Origin: Clostridium sp. JN-1
Lineage (GTDB): Bacteria; Bacillota; Clostridia; Clostridiales; Clostridiaceae
Direction: 5' to 3'
Length of the DNA stretch: 64,000 bases
Assembly: GCF_003718715.1 (NCBI RefSeq)
Contig: NZ_CP033465.1
Span: forward strand, 2,294,001 to 2,358,000
The notes below the pieces were generated by a model that did no database searches, had not been told where the DNA came from, and worked only from the letters and a program-made list of their open reading frames with translations. Shown piece after piece: positions 27,110 through 35,856 of this stretch. Position 1 is the stretch's first letter; every line of letters begins with the position of its first letter. Position numbers and translations under genes: made by a program.

Positions 27110-27781
27110 TTATTTTCCTGAATAGTATTTCATAACTTTTGTAACGTAATCTCTTGTTTCGTATGGCAATCTAGATATACCTGAATCATCAGTTACACCT
27201 CTGTTTTTTAAAGTTCCAGGTCCAGCATTATACGCAGCTAGTGCCAATTCCTTATTATTTCCATACATATCAAGTAAAGATTTTAAATATTTAGTTCCGC
27301 CATCTACGTTTTGATCAACATTATATGGATTAGACACTCCAAGTTCTGCTGCAGTACCCGGCATAAGCTGCATTAACCCTTCAGCACCTGCCCCTGACGT
27401 ACAACTTGGATTAAAATCAGACTCCTGCTTTATAACTGCCATTATAAGTGACTTATCAACACCATATTTTTTAGATGCCTTTTCAACAGCTGAATCTATA
27501 CTTACATTACCACTTTTTATATCACTTTTTATATTGTTGTAAATTGAGTTAAATCTTTGACCTGCACCATAGCCTAACTTACTTAAATCCTCATCCTCAA
27601 ATCCAAGTTTGCTTAAGTCTATATTTCCACTGCTGTCAGCTGCGGCTTTCATCAAGCTTTCCAGCATAATATCAAAATAATCTGAATTGCCAGTGCTCGA
27701 AACAGCTTCTTTTAGAATTTGAGTCATAAGCTCCAGCTGTAAAATTTTCTTAGCCTGGCCGCTAATATCATTCACTTGCAT
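27110..27781 (-). CDS. Lytic transglycosylase (SLT domain)
   Basis: 223 residues. Residues 105-220 form the goose-lysozyme-like SLT domain: [18 protein letters not shown] (catalytic Glu), [57 protein letters not shown]. The first 100 residues resemble the spacer found in Bacillus YjbJ-like enzymes. No signal peptide is visible, so export is unexplained. It cleaves glycan strands to anhydromuramyl ends. Confidence 0.9.
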   Translation of the reverse strand: MQVNDISGQAKKILQLELMTQILKEAVSSTGNSDYFDIMLESLMKAAADSSGNIDLSKLGFEDEDLSKLGYGAGQRFNSIYNNIKSDIKSGNVSIDSAVEKASKKYGVDKSLIMAVIKQESDFNPSCTSGAGAEGLMQLMPGTAAELGVSNPYNVDQNVDGGTKYLKSLLDMYGNNKELALAAYNAGPGTLKNRGVTDDSGISRLPYETRDYVTKVMKYYSGK

Positions 27782-27847
27782 TTTTTCACCAGCTCTTTAT
27801 AGTTTTACTAATTTATCGTTTTAATTATAAATAACTTTATACAATAT

Positions 27848-29851
27848 CTATTCAACATTAAATTTAAGTATATCATAGTCCTCATAAGCTTCTTTATAGT
27901 ATTGGCTTCTTGCTAAAGCAAGTACTTTGTATTCACCATGAACAAATGGTATAAAAGTATAATAATTTTTTCTACTATACTCTTGTACCATATTCCAATC
28001 TCCACTCTCCATAATAAAAAATTCATATAATACATCTTTACCATGCTCACTTGAAACTGTAAATGTAATTGAATTATTGCATTTAAACTCCAATTTATTA
28101 CAGCTTATTTTTGTATTAGACAGCGAAATACATTCATGAATATTAAGAATCACTTGTTTCTTACAATCAAAAACTTTATCACTTTCTGCATTTTTAGCAA
28201 ATACTTCAACAGTATATTTGCCTCTGCATTTTGGTATAAACATATACCTTTTCTGTTTTACATAATCTGTTTCTTCAACCTTATGATCATTTATTTTAAG
28301 TATATACTTTACCAAGGTAGTGCTTGAATTTTGTGATATGATTTCTAATTTAATAGTATCTCCTACTACAAAATATTCTTTAGTTGGCAGTAATATATAG
28401 TAAATACTTGCCGGAATAAACTTTAAGACTTCTATATTAAATAGCTTGTGTGAATCAAATTCTCGGCTGGAGTATTTATCTTTAACCCTTATTTCCAGCT
28501 CATAATTTCCACACTTGTCAGGTAAAAACTTGGCATAATTAGAAACGCCGTAGTCTAATTTTTGGATCTCTTCTCCATCTTTTTTTATTATGAAAGAATA
28601 CCTTAAATCTGTTCCCCCTGAAGCTTTTACTATTGTATTTATTTCCTGATTAACTAAAACCTTATCATTTTTATCAATAAATACTTTGTCAATTTTAACA
28701 GGTTTACTGCTCTTTTCATCTATGATGAATTCTAAGTTTTGACATGCTTCATAGTTACCATCAAAGCTCTTGTCTTTTACCCATAATGCTATATCGTACC
28801 TTCCTGGTACTTTGCTTGTCCAAACATAGGTATTATTTCTCGTATAACCGGAATCTTCTGCATAAGTTCCTTTTATTATATACCTATATAGTAACTCCCT
28901 TCCTCCTATAACGTCTGCTTTAAATATTATACTTGTTTCGCACAACTGCGGTGAATTTAAGTCAGATGTAAAACTTTTAATACAAATATCTTTATAATCT
29001 TTTATTTGAAAATTCATTACAGCCCTATCATCAAATTCTTTTGTAGAATACATGTCTTTAACTAAACACAAGAGTTTATAATTTCCGCTTTCGTTTTCTA
29101 CATAACTTATTATCCTTTTGGTTGAATAATTTTGAATACATTCAAATTTACCACTTTCATATATTTTTATGAATTTATAAAGTATAGTTCTATCTTCTTC
29201 ATGTACTGTCTCAACTTCAAAAATTAGTTCATTACCTTTTAAAAGCTCACTTACAAGACACTTAAAATCTTTTATTTGAACAACTTTAAGAGGAACAACT
29301 TCAAATTCAACAGTTTCAAAATCATCAAAGTTATTTTCAGAATCAACATTTTTACATTCAACAAGTATTTCAAACTTACCATCTGACTTTGCAACCCATG
29401 TAAGCGTGTTGTCAGCTGAATAATCCTTTATTACTTCCCACCTATTATTAATCCTGAGCCAATATCTAAACATAACTGGTATCTTATTTACATTTACAGT
29501 TAAATCCAGCTTTTCTCCTACTTGTAAACTTTTAGTACTTGTTGAAATATTATTTATTAACTTTTCTTCAATATTGCCTATTATATAATTATCTCTTGAT
29601 ACATAATCAAAACTTTTAAGGCTGTCTCTTTTACGTGCTTCTACTATTATTGTATATCTGCCATCTTGTTTAGGAATCCATTCAACATTACTATTTCCGC
29701 TAAAATCTTTTAATGTACTCCACTTTCCATTACATACAATTATGTACTTAAATAATAGATCTTCTTTCATTGAATTCATAACATTGATATTTATTTTTGC
29801 ATTTTTATTCTGCGGACTTTTTAAATTATACCCTATTGATAACTCATTCAT
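27848..29851 (-). CDS. Protein of seven Y_Y_Y (triple-tyrosine)-like repeats
   Basis: 667 residues built from about seven repeats of roughly 90-95 residues, beginning near 1, 98, 195, 290, 388, 484 and 577. Each has a core like FRYWLRINNRWEVIKDYS, then TWVAKSDGKFEILVECKN and a DDFETVEF-type end, matching the triple-tyrosine (PF07495) immunoglobulin-like fold seen in clostridial wall-associated and sensor proteins. No signal peptide, membrane anchor or enzymatic domain is seen. The repeats are diverged, so amplification is old. Function unknown; perhaps binding or scaffold. Sits after a lytic transglycosylase. Confidence 0.75.
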   Translation of the reverse strand: MNELSIGYNLKSPQNKNAKININVMNSMKEDLLFKYIIVCNGKWSTLKDFSGNSNVEWIPKQDGRYTIIVEARKRDSLKSFDYVSRDNYIIGNIEEKLINNISTSTKSLQVGEKLDLTVNVNKIPVMFRYWLRINNRWEVIKDYSADNTLTWVAKSDGKFEILVECKNVDSENNFDDFETVEFEVVPLKVVQIKDFKCLVSELLKGNELIFEVETVHEEDRTILYKFIKIYESGKFECIQNYSTKRIISYVENESGNYKLLCLVKDMYSTKEFDDRAVMNFQIKDYKDICIKSFTSDLNSPQLCETSIIFKADVIGGRELLYRYIIKGTYAEDSGYTRNNTYVWTSKVPGRYDIALWVKDKSFDGNYEACQNLEFIIDEKSSKPVKIDKVFIDKNDKVLVNQEINTIVKASGGTDLRYSFIIKKDGEEIQKLDYGVSNYAKFLPDKCGNYELEIRVKDKYSSREFDSHKLFNIEVLKFIPASIYYILLPTKEYFVVGDTIKLEIISQNSSTTLVKYILKINDHKVEETDYVKQKRYMFIPKCRGKYTVEVFAKNAESDKVFDCKKQVILNIHECISLSNTKISCNKLEFKCNNSITFTVSSEHGKDVLYEFFIMESGDWNMVQEYSRKNYYTFIPFVHGEYKVLALARSQYYKEAYEDYDILKFNVE

Positions 29852-29924
29852 ATACTTCTCATCCCCTGAAACAGTATCTTTATGATATATTATACTATAC
29901 TTACATATTATGTAATAGGGTTTT

Positions 29925-30365
29925 CTAACATTTTATTTTGTGAATTAACTTTATTAAATTATCATACAGCCTTTTATCATCCTCTACTGTTCTCTTTTTA
30001 AATGTAGAAGTTTTACCGCCGCTTCGTCTAATCTTGCTGGATATATGTCTTTCAAACAAAAGTCTATCTATATTTTCATTATTATATATATATCCCCTAG
30101 GACTTATAGCATATGCTCCTTTTCCCAAGACCATGGCTGCTACACCATAGTCCTGAGTTACAATTAAGTCATTTTTCCTGCATTCATTAGCCAAAACAAT
30201 ATCAACACTTTGAAACCACTGATCTACATATTTTACTTCACCGTAATCACTATTTATAAAATGATTTATATCACAATAAAAAATAAGTTCTAAGTTATTT
30301 TTTCTTGCCGCTTTTTCTATTATATATCTCCCTGGGCATGCATCTGCATCCACTAAAATTCTCAT
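29925..30365 (-). CDS. YaiI/YqxD family (DUF188) protein
   Basis: 146 residues, full length. PIN-like acidic motifs: ILVDADACPGRYIIEKAA, VDIVLANECRKNDLIVTQDYGVAAMVL, and the conserved tail RRSGGKTSTFKKRTVEDDKRL. Function is unproven, though the fold suggests a nuclease. Starts 12 bases after pgi and is probably co-transcribed with it. Confidence 0.9.
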   Translation of the reverse strand: MRILVDADACPGRYIIEKAARKNNLELIFYCDINHFINSDYGEVKYVDQWFQSVDIVLANECRKNDLIVTQDYGVAAMVLGKGAYAISPRGYIYNNENIDRLLFERHISSKIRRSGGKTSTFKKRTVEDDKRLYDNLIKLIHKIKC

Positions 30366-30377
30366 ACCCTCATCCTT

Positions 30378-31730
30378 CTACAGCCTTTTTGCAAGCTTTG
30401 ATTTTAATTCTTCATAACCTGGTTTTCCAAGGAGTGCAAACATGTTTTTCTTGTATTCCTCAACTCCAGGCTGATTAAATGGATTTACACCCATCAAATA
30501 TCCGCTCATACCACATGCTTTTTCAAAGAAATAAATCATATTTCCTAAATAATATGCAGTTAATTCTGGTACATTTAAAACCATACAAGGAACACTTCCA
30601 TCGCTGTGAGCTAAAATTGTTCCCTTGAAAGCTTGATGATTTACAAAGTCCATAGTTTTACCAGCAATAAAGTTTAATCCATCAAGATTACTTTCATCTA
30701 ACTTCAATTCAACATCTTTTTTAGGTTTTTCTACATTTATAAATGTTTCAATTAAATTTCTATTTCCATCTTGAATGTATTGGCCCATAGAATGAAGGTC
30801 TGTTGAAAAGTCAACTGCTGCAGGGAATATGCCCTTATGGTCTTTACCTTCGCTCTCACCATATAGTTGTTTCCACCACTCTCCAAAATAATGTAAGCAT
30901 GGTTCAAAGTTTGCAAGTATCTCTGTAGTTTTTCCCTTCTTGTACAATACATTTCTTGCTACTGCATACTTATAAGCATCATTTTCATCTAACTTTGGAT
31001 TATTATAAAGACTTACTGCATCTTGAGCACCTTTCATTAAATCATCAATGTCAATTCCAGCTGCAGCAATAGGAAGAAGTCCAACTGCCGTAAGTACTGA
31101 AAATCTTCCCCCAACATCATCTGGGATTACAAAACTTTCATATCCTTCTGTATCTGCAAGAGATTTTAATGCACCTTTTTTCTTATCAGTTGTGGCAAAT
31201 ATTCTTGTTTTTGCTCCATCACGTCCATATTTTTTTTCAAGCAGCTCCCTTAAAATTCTAAAAGCTATTGCTGGTTCTGTTGTCGTACCTGATTTTGATA
31301 TGACATTTACTGATATATCCTTACCCTTTATAACTTCAAGTAACTCTGCCATATAAGTTGAACTTAAACTATTTCCTAAAAAGTATATAGTAGGTCCATC
31401 TTTCTTTTCTTTTGGCAAGTCATTATGAAATGTATGTGAAAGCATTTCAATAGCTGCTCTAGCTCCAAGATATGATCCGCCTATTCCTATAACTACTAGT
31501 ACATCTGAATCTTTTCTAATTTTTTGAGCACATTTTTTTATTCTCTCAAATTCTTCTTTATCATAATTTAACGGCAAATCAATCCACCCTGTGAAGTCAT
31601 TACCAAGACCAGTTTTTTTATGAAGCATATCATGTGCCTCATTTACAAAAGGCTGCATAGCTTCTACTTCATATTCCTTTAAATAATTTGTACAATTTTC
31701 TAAATCGAATTTTAAACATTTGTTAGACAT
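30378..31730 (-). CDS. pgi: Glucose-6-phosphate isomerase
   Basis: 450 residues, typical of Gram-positive Pgi. Interconverts glucose-6-P and fructose-6-P. Signatures: [61 protein letters not shown] and the C-terminal [20 protein letters not shown] precedes the start. Located next to the PTS genes, consistent with feeding imported hexose phosphates into glycolysis. Confidence 0.97.
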   Translation of the reverse strand: MSNKCLKFDLENCTNYLKEYEVEAMQPFVNEAHDMLHKKTGLGNDFTGWIDLPLNYDKEEFERIKKCAQKIRKDSDVLVVIGIGGSYLGARAAIEMLSHTFHNDLPKEKKDGPTIYFLGNSLSSTYMAELLEVIKGKDISVNVISKSGTTTEPAIAFRILRELLEKKYGRDGAKTRIFATTDKKKGALKSLADTEGYESFVIPDDVGGRFSVLTAVGLLPIAAAGIDIDDLMKGAQDAVSLYNNPKLDENDAYKYAVARNVLYKKGKTTEILANFEPCLHYFGEWWKQLYGESEGKDHKGIFPAAVDFSTDLHSMGQYIQDGNRNLIETFINVEKPKKDVELKLDESNLDGLNFIAGKTMDFVNHQAFKGTILAHSDGSVPCMVLNVPELTAYYLGNMIYFFEKACGMSGYLMGVNPFNQPGVEEYKKNMFALLGKPGYEELKSKLAKRL

Positions 31731-31802
31731 ACTTTAACCTCCAAAATATTGTGTTTTGTCTATGATAAATAGTATATACTATTTATGCTTTAAAATAACT
31801 TC

Positions 31803-31834
31803 AAAAAGAACTGACCAACTTCAGTTCTTTTTTA
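31803..31834 (-). terminator. Rho-independent terminator of the DUF956 gene
   Basis: Stem AAAAAGAACTGA/TCAGTTCTTTTT with a 6-base loop, 10 bases beyond the DUF956 stop. Confidence 0.9.
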
Positions 31835-31843
31835 TCTTATTTA

Positions 31844-32218
31844 TTAGCCCTTCTTAAATCTCAATTTGACCGCTCGTTTGATCACATCAAAAAAACTTAA
31901 CGAACGAACCATATGACTTGGTTCAACATATTTTCGAATAGCACGGAGTACTTTTTTTGATTCTTTAGAAGCAAAAGTATAAGTACCATTTTTCTTCGTT
32001 TTGATCGCATATCGTGGAATCCACTTTCCTTTTAGTAATACGGACGCAATGACATAGTCAACTTCTTCCCAAGGAATTTGAATATATTTGCGAGAATCAC
32101 GAGAATTATAAAATTCAAAACCCTTGTCGCCAATCATTATCTTGCCATAATCCGACAAACCTGTAAAGGCTGTTGCATCCATTGTTAGATCAACATTTGT
32201 ATTGAGTGATTGAACCAT
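31844..32218 (-). CDS. DUF956 family protein (ManO-like)
   Basis: 124 residues: DYGKIMIGDKGFEFYNSRDSR, IPWEEVDYVIASVL and the basic tail KRAVKLRFKKG fit DUF956, encoded after mannose PTS genes in lactic acid bacteria and listeriae (ManO). It may regulate or stabilise the PTS. Arginine codons are CGT/CGC, unlike native neighbours. It is separated from the IID gene by a terminator. Confidence 0.88.
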   Translation of the reverse strand: MVQSLNTNVDLTMDATAFTGLSDYGKIMIGDKGFEFYNSRDSRKYIQIPWEEVDYVIASVLLKGKWIPRYAIKTKKNGTYTFASKESKKVLRAIRKYVEPSHMVRSLSFFDVIKRAVKLRFKKG

Positions 32219-32280
32219 AGATCTACCTCTTTTCTACTTATACACACATTTGTTTCTATTATATATGTTTTATATGTTTA

Positions 32281-32330
32281 AAAAAAGCCTAGGCTAAGTA
32301 AAAAATATTACACTGACCTAGGCTTTTGTT
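32281..32330 (-). terminator. Terminator between PTS IID and DUF956 genes
   Basis: Stem AAAAGCCTAGG/CCTAGGCTTTT (32283-32293 and 32317-32327) with a 23-base loop and T-run on the minus strand. It probably lowers DUF956 expression relative to the PTS genes. Confidence 0.85.
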
Positions 32331-32338
32331 AAAAAATA

Positions 32339-33250
32339 TTACATTAAACCGATTAAGTGGAAAACAATACCCGCTGCGAATAGTCCAAGAATAATGACAA
32401 TTGGGGATACTTTCTTCTTAAGCAGCCACATACAAAAGAATGTCAATGCTAATCCTGCGAGTCCAGGAATCAGTGAATCAAAATTATCTTGCAGTGTCGT
32501 AATCTTATGGTCAGTTAACGACAAACCAGCTGCTTGTTGCATCAGAGCCTGTTTAATACCCTCTGCTCCAGCAGGAAGTTTGCTCCAATCAATGTAAGCA
32601 CCTTGACTTAACTTAACGGATGATACTACAGGTGCAAATTTAACGGATACCCACCTGTTAACTAATGATCCCAAAATGAACATACCAAGGATGGATGCTC
32701 CTTTTGTAATATCTTGCAGTAAACCGCCTGATAAATCGTCAGTAATACGAGTTCCTGCTCTGTAACCAAACTCTTGTGTATACCACATAAATGACATACG
32801 GATGGCATTCCAAGCTAAGAAATAGATAATTGGTCCCATGATGTTACCACTCATAGCAAGAGAAGCAGCTAATGCACCTAAAATTGGCTTAACTGTAAAC
32901 CAGAAAACTGGATCTCCGATACCAGCTAAAGGTCCCATCATACCAACTTTAACACCTTGAATAGCTACGTCATCAACTGGTGCACCATTTGCACGGTCTT
33001 CTTCTAAGGCTAATGTTACACCAATGATTGGCGAAGCTACATATGGGTGAGTATTAAAGAACTCCAAGTGGCGTTTTAATGCAGCTGCACGGTCTTCTTT
33101 AGTCTTATATAATTTTTTGATTGCGGGAATTAATGTGAATGCCCAACCACCGTTTTGCATTCTTTCATAGTTCCAAGAACCTTGAATGAAAGTTGAACGC
33201 CACCAAATAGAAATACGATCTTTTTTTGTTAATTTTAATTGTTTTACCAT
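32339..33250 (-). CDS. Mannose-family PTS component IID
   Basis: 303 residues from the ATG at 33250 (AAGGAG about 11 bases upstream). Together with IIC it forms the membrane channel for mannose/glucose import with phosphorylation. Motifs: LTKKDRISIWWRSTFIQGSWNYERMQNGG, GVTLALEEDRANG, GMMGPLAGIGDPVFWFTVKPI; C-terminal hydrophobic segments. Arginine codons are CGT. Third gene of the IIAB-IIC-IID block and, by codon use, likely acquired. Confidence 0.95.
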   Translation of the reverse strand: MVKQLKLTKKDRISIWWRSTFIQGSWNYERMQNGGWAFTLIPAIKKLYKTKEDRAAALKRHLEFFNTHPYVASPIIGVTLALEEDRANGAPVDDVAIQGVKVGMMGPLAGIGDPVFWFTVKPILGALAASLAMSGNIMGPIIYFLAWNAIRMSFMWYTQEFGYRAGTRITDDLSGGLLQDITKGASILGMFILGSLVNRWVSVKFAPVVSSVKLSQGAYIDWSKLPAGAEGIKQALMQQAAGLSLTDHKITTLQDNFDSLIPGLAGLALTFFCMWLLKKKVSPIVIILGLFAAGIVFHLIGLM

Positions 33251-33269
33251 TTTCGTGTTTTCTCCTTCC

Positions 33270-34079
33270 TTAGTAGTTATCAATAATATCACCTAATGGA
33301 TCACCAGTATTTGAGCCGCCGCCTCCATTACCTGAGCCGCCTTGTTTACTAAGTGATAAGTAAATGAAAGCCAAAGCTGTACCAATTGCACCTAGTCCAA
33401 TAAGTGTAATTTGTGTAACAGTTGCTAACACAAAACCAATTGCAAAGAATGGCCATACTTCTTTTGTAGCCATCATGTTGATTACCATTGCAAAACCAAC
33501 AGCTACAACCATTCCACCACCGATTGCTAAGCCATCTGTTAACCAAGCAGGCATAGCTTCAAGTAATTCACGAATAGGGCCAGCTCCAATTGCTAAGATC
33601 AAGGCTGCTGGAAGTGCAATACGTATACCCTGCATACAAATAGCAATGATATGCCACATTTCAACTTTTCTGATATTTCCGTCTTTAGCAGCAGTATCCA
33701 TGAAATGTACAAATGCTGTAGCAATTGTACGACAAATAATTGTTAATAATAATCCTGCAACTGCTAGTGGAACAGCAATAGCGATAGCTGAAGGAATCCC
33801 TGCTTTGCCTTGCCCACCAAGAACTAGAATAATTGCGGATGCAACAGATGCTAACGCTGCATCAGGTGCTACAGCAGCACCGATATTTGCCCAACCTAAG
33901 GCAATCATTTGAAGAGTACCACCTAGGATTAGGCATGGTACTAAGTTACCTGTAACTAAGCCGATTAACGTACAAGCAATTACTGGCTGGTGGAAATGAA
34001 ATTCATCCAAGATACCTTCCATACCAGCTAGAAATGCTACGAAAATGACTAATATCACTTGAATAATATTTAAATCCAT
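33270..34079 (-). CDS. Mannose-family PTS component IIC
   Basis: 269 residues, membrane protein with about seven to eight hydrophobic segments. MDLNIIQVILVIFVAFLAGMEGILDEFHFHQP and GGTLQMIALGWANIGAAVAPDAAL are characteristic of ManY/LevF. It forms the sugar-specific channel. A Gly-rich C-terminal tail (KQGGSGNGGGGSNTG) is unusual for the family's C-terminus but not unknown in lactobacilli. It lies 34 bases after IIAB. Confidence 0.95.
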   Translation of the reverse strand: MDLNIIQVILVIFVAFLAGMEGILDEFHFHQPVIACTLIGLVTGNLVPCLILGGTLQMIALGWANIGAAVAPDAALASVASAIILVLGGQGKAGIPSAIAIAVPLAVAGLLLTIICRTIATAFVHFMDTAAKDGNIRKVEMWHIIAICMQGIRIALPAALILAIGAGPIRELLEAMPAWLTDGLAIGGGMVVAVGFAMVINMMATKEVWPFFAIGFVLATVTQITLIGLGAIGTALAFIYLSLSKQGGSGNGGGGSNTGDPLGDIIDNY

Positions 34080-34113
34080 GATTATTAATCCTCCATTTCT
34101 TTAAATCGTTAAA

Positions 34114-35091
34114 TTATTTTAATTTATTTAATTCTTCTTGTGCTTTTCTTAATATTTCGTCCATATTTTCTCCTGAATCATTTGGAACTTTACGGACATC
34201 AAATTTCAATCCAGCTTGTTTAAGCTTATTGAAGGTATCAATATCTTCTTGATTGAAAGCAAGCACTTTGTTTGGCTGAACTTTACCTGTAGAGTGAGCC
34301 ATAGAACCAACATTGATTGTCTCTAATGGTACTCCACCTTCTACTGCTCTAAGTACATCTTCTGGATTTTCAAAAAGAAGTAATGCACGCTGTCCGCCAA
34401 AATGTTTATCATCTTTTGCAAGTTTAATCATTTGTTTAATTGGAACAACATGAGCTTTAATACCCGGAGGAGCAGCCTGTTGAATCAATTTTTTACGAAG
34501 CTCATCTCTGGCTACTGCATCTGATACGACAATAATTCGTGTAGGATGCACAGTTCTTGACCAAGAAGTCGCTACTTGCCCATGAAGTAAACGAGAGTCA
34601 ATACGAGCTAAAACATATTCGAATGATCCAGGTGCACCTGTATTAGATTGTACTGCCGAAGCTTCTGAAGATTTACCAGTATCTTTTGGTTCTAACTCTT
34701 CAGGCTTAACTTTAACTCCTTCTTTAGCTACTTTTACGATATTAGCCGCAATTTCCTGTGCGGATTCCATTGAGAGACGTGAAGCATAAGCTTCAATCAC
34801 CATTGGTAGATTCATACCAGCTACAATTGCCCATTTATCTTTATGTTCTTCAAATAAACTATTTGCTTGATTGAATGGTGTACCGCCCCAAAGATCAACT
34901 AAGAATAAAACCTCATCTTGGTTGTCAAAAGATGCGATTGCGTCTTTCATTTTTGCTTTAATGTCATCAGGATCTTCGCTGGGCATCAATGTAACAGCTT
35001 TTACATTTTCTTGTTCTCCAAAAATCATTGCACCAGATTGCAAGATGCCTTTAGCAAATTCTCCGTGACTAGCAAGAATAATTCCTACCAT
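34114..35091 (-). CDS. Mannose-family PTS component IIAB
   Basis: 325 residues. IIA domain (1-125) has phosphorylation site His9 (ASHGEFA); a flexible Glu/Ser-rich linker spans about 126-155; IIB domain (157-325) has His170 (SRLLHGQVATSW). It passes phosphate from HPr to incoming hexose. Arginine codons are mostly CGT, unlike the adjacent stand-alone IIB. GGAGG upstream of ATG. Confidence 0.95.
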   Translation of the reverse strand: MVGIILASHGEFAKGILQSGAMIFGEQENVKAVTLMPSEDPDDIKAKMKDAIASFDNQDEVLFLVDLWGGTPFNQANSLFEEHKDKWAIVAGMNLPMVIEAYASRLSMESAQEIAANIVKVAKEGVKVKPEELEPKDTGKSSEASAVQSNTGAPGSFEYVLARIDSRLLHGQVATSWSRTVHPTRIIVVSDAVARDELRKKLIQQAAPPGIKAHVVPIKQMIKLAKDDKHFGGQRALLLFENPEDVLRAVEGGVPLETINVGSMAHSTGKVQPNKVLAFNQEDIDTFNKLKQAGLKFDVRKVPNDSGENMDEILRKAQEELNKLK

Positions 35092-35168
35092 CTTTCTTTA
35101 TACCTCCTATTTTTTAATTATTACAGTAAAATTTATAAAAAAGTTCTAAAAAAACCTGTAACCAAAAT

Positions 35169-35645
35169 TTATTTTAATTTAGTCATTATGTCAACTTTAG
35201 TATCTGTAGCAACTTTCCTCAGCTCTAATTCAATTCCTTTTTCATTAAGCTTTTTAAAAGATTCTATATCTTTTTCGTTTACCGAAACAGCAGTAGTTAT
35301 TTGTTTCTTTCCTTCTTTAAAAGCCATTCCTCCAATGTTTACACTTTTGATATCGATTCCGCCTTCAACCATCCTAAGCACATCTGCTGGATTTGTAAAA
35401 AGAAGCATTACTCTTACACTTTCATACCTTGGATTTTTACAAACTCTAATAGCCTTTTCAACATCTACTACATTAGCTTTAACTCCTGGAGGAGCTACTT
35501 GCGTTAAAAGTGTCTTCCTTATGACATCATTCGCAGCTTCATCATTGCACACCATTATCCTCTGGCACCTTGTTTCCCTTGACCAAATTGTTGCAACCTG
35601 CCCATGAATTAATCTGTCGTCAATTCTTGCTAATACTATATTCAT
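35169..35645 (-). CDS. Mannose/fructose/sorbose-type PTS component IIB (stand-alone)
   Basis: 158 residues with phosphorylation site His14 (DRLIHGQVATIW) and the IIB core (RMVEGGIDIKSVNIGGMAFKEGKKQITTAVSV). First gene after the sigma-54 promoter. Arginine codons are AGA/AGG, so it looks native while the downstream IIAB-IIC-IID block looks foreign. It may supply an extra or regulatory IIB, for example to phosphorylate the LevR-type activator. Confidence 0.93.
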   Translation of the reverse strand: MNIVLARIDDRLIHGQVATIWSRETRCQRIMVCNDEAANDVIRKTLLTQVAPPGVKANVVDVEKAIRVCKNPRYESVRVMLLFTNPADVLRMVEGGIDIKSVNIGGMAFKEGKKQITTAVSVNEKDIESFKKLNEKGIELELRKVATDTKVDIMTKLK

Positions 35646-35663
35646 TTATAATTTCTCCTCTTC

Positions 35664-35676
35664 ATCACATTGTGAT
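35664..35676. promoter_or_regulatory. Palindrome ATCACATTGTGAT in the PTS leader
   Basis: A 13-base palindrome between the sigma-54 promoter and the IIB ribosome binding site. It could be an operator, for example of a Crp/Fnr-type or other dimeric regulator, or a leader hairpin. Confidence 0.4.
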
Positions 35677-35691
35677 AAACATTATTTATTA

Positions 35692-35710
35692 TTAGCAAAC
35701 TTCATGCCAA
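35692..35710 (-). promoter_or_regulatory. Sigma-54 (-24/-12) promoter of the PTS operon
   Basis: Minus strand reads TTGGCATGAAGTTTGCTAA: GG and GC are exactly 10 bases apart, matching TGGCA-N-TTGC. It lies about 47 bases before the IIB start, and the divergent-in-function LevR-like sigma-54 activator is the adjacent gene. Confidence 0.85.
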
Positions 35711-35720
35711 AGATGTGTAT

Positions 35721-35770
35721 TAAAAAAAACCTTAAAGCACTGTGTCTTATAAAATCAGTACTTTAAGGCA
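35721..35770 (-). terminator. Terminator of the LevR-like gene
   Basis: Stem CCTTAAAG/CTTTAAGG (35730-35737 and 35761-35768) with an AGTACT-containing loop and an eight-T run on the minus strand. It insulates the PTS promoter from upstream transcription. Confidence 0.8.
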
Positions 35771-35856
35771 ATTAAAATTTATTAAAATCTGTTTTATTGA
35801 TACACTTTAGAACTTTTTAATACTCTAATGTTTTTTATCAATACGTTTGATACACT

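Noticed and set aside
33364-33912. Plus-strand frame of 182 codons opposite the PTS IIC gene
   Set aside because: Antisense shadow of a strong PTS IIC gene, with no ribosome binding site or family; it merely reflects the block's codon bias.
34918-35607. Plus-strand frame of 229 codons opposite the PTS IIAB/IIB genes
   Set aside because: Spans two real minus-strand genes and the gap between them; composition is not protein-like.
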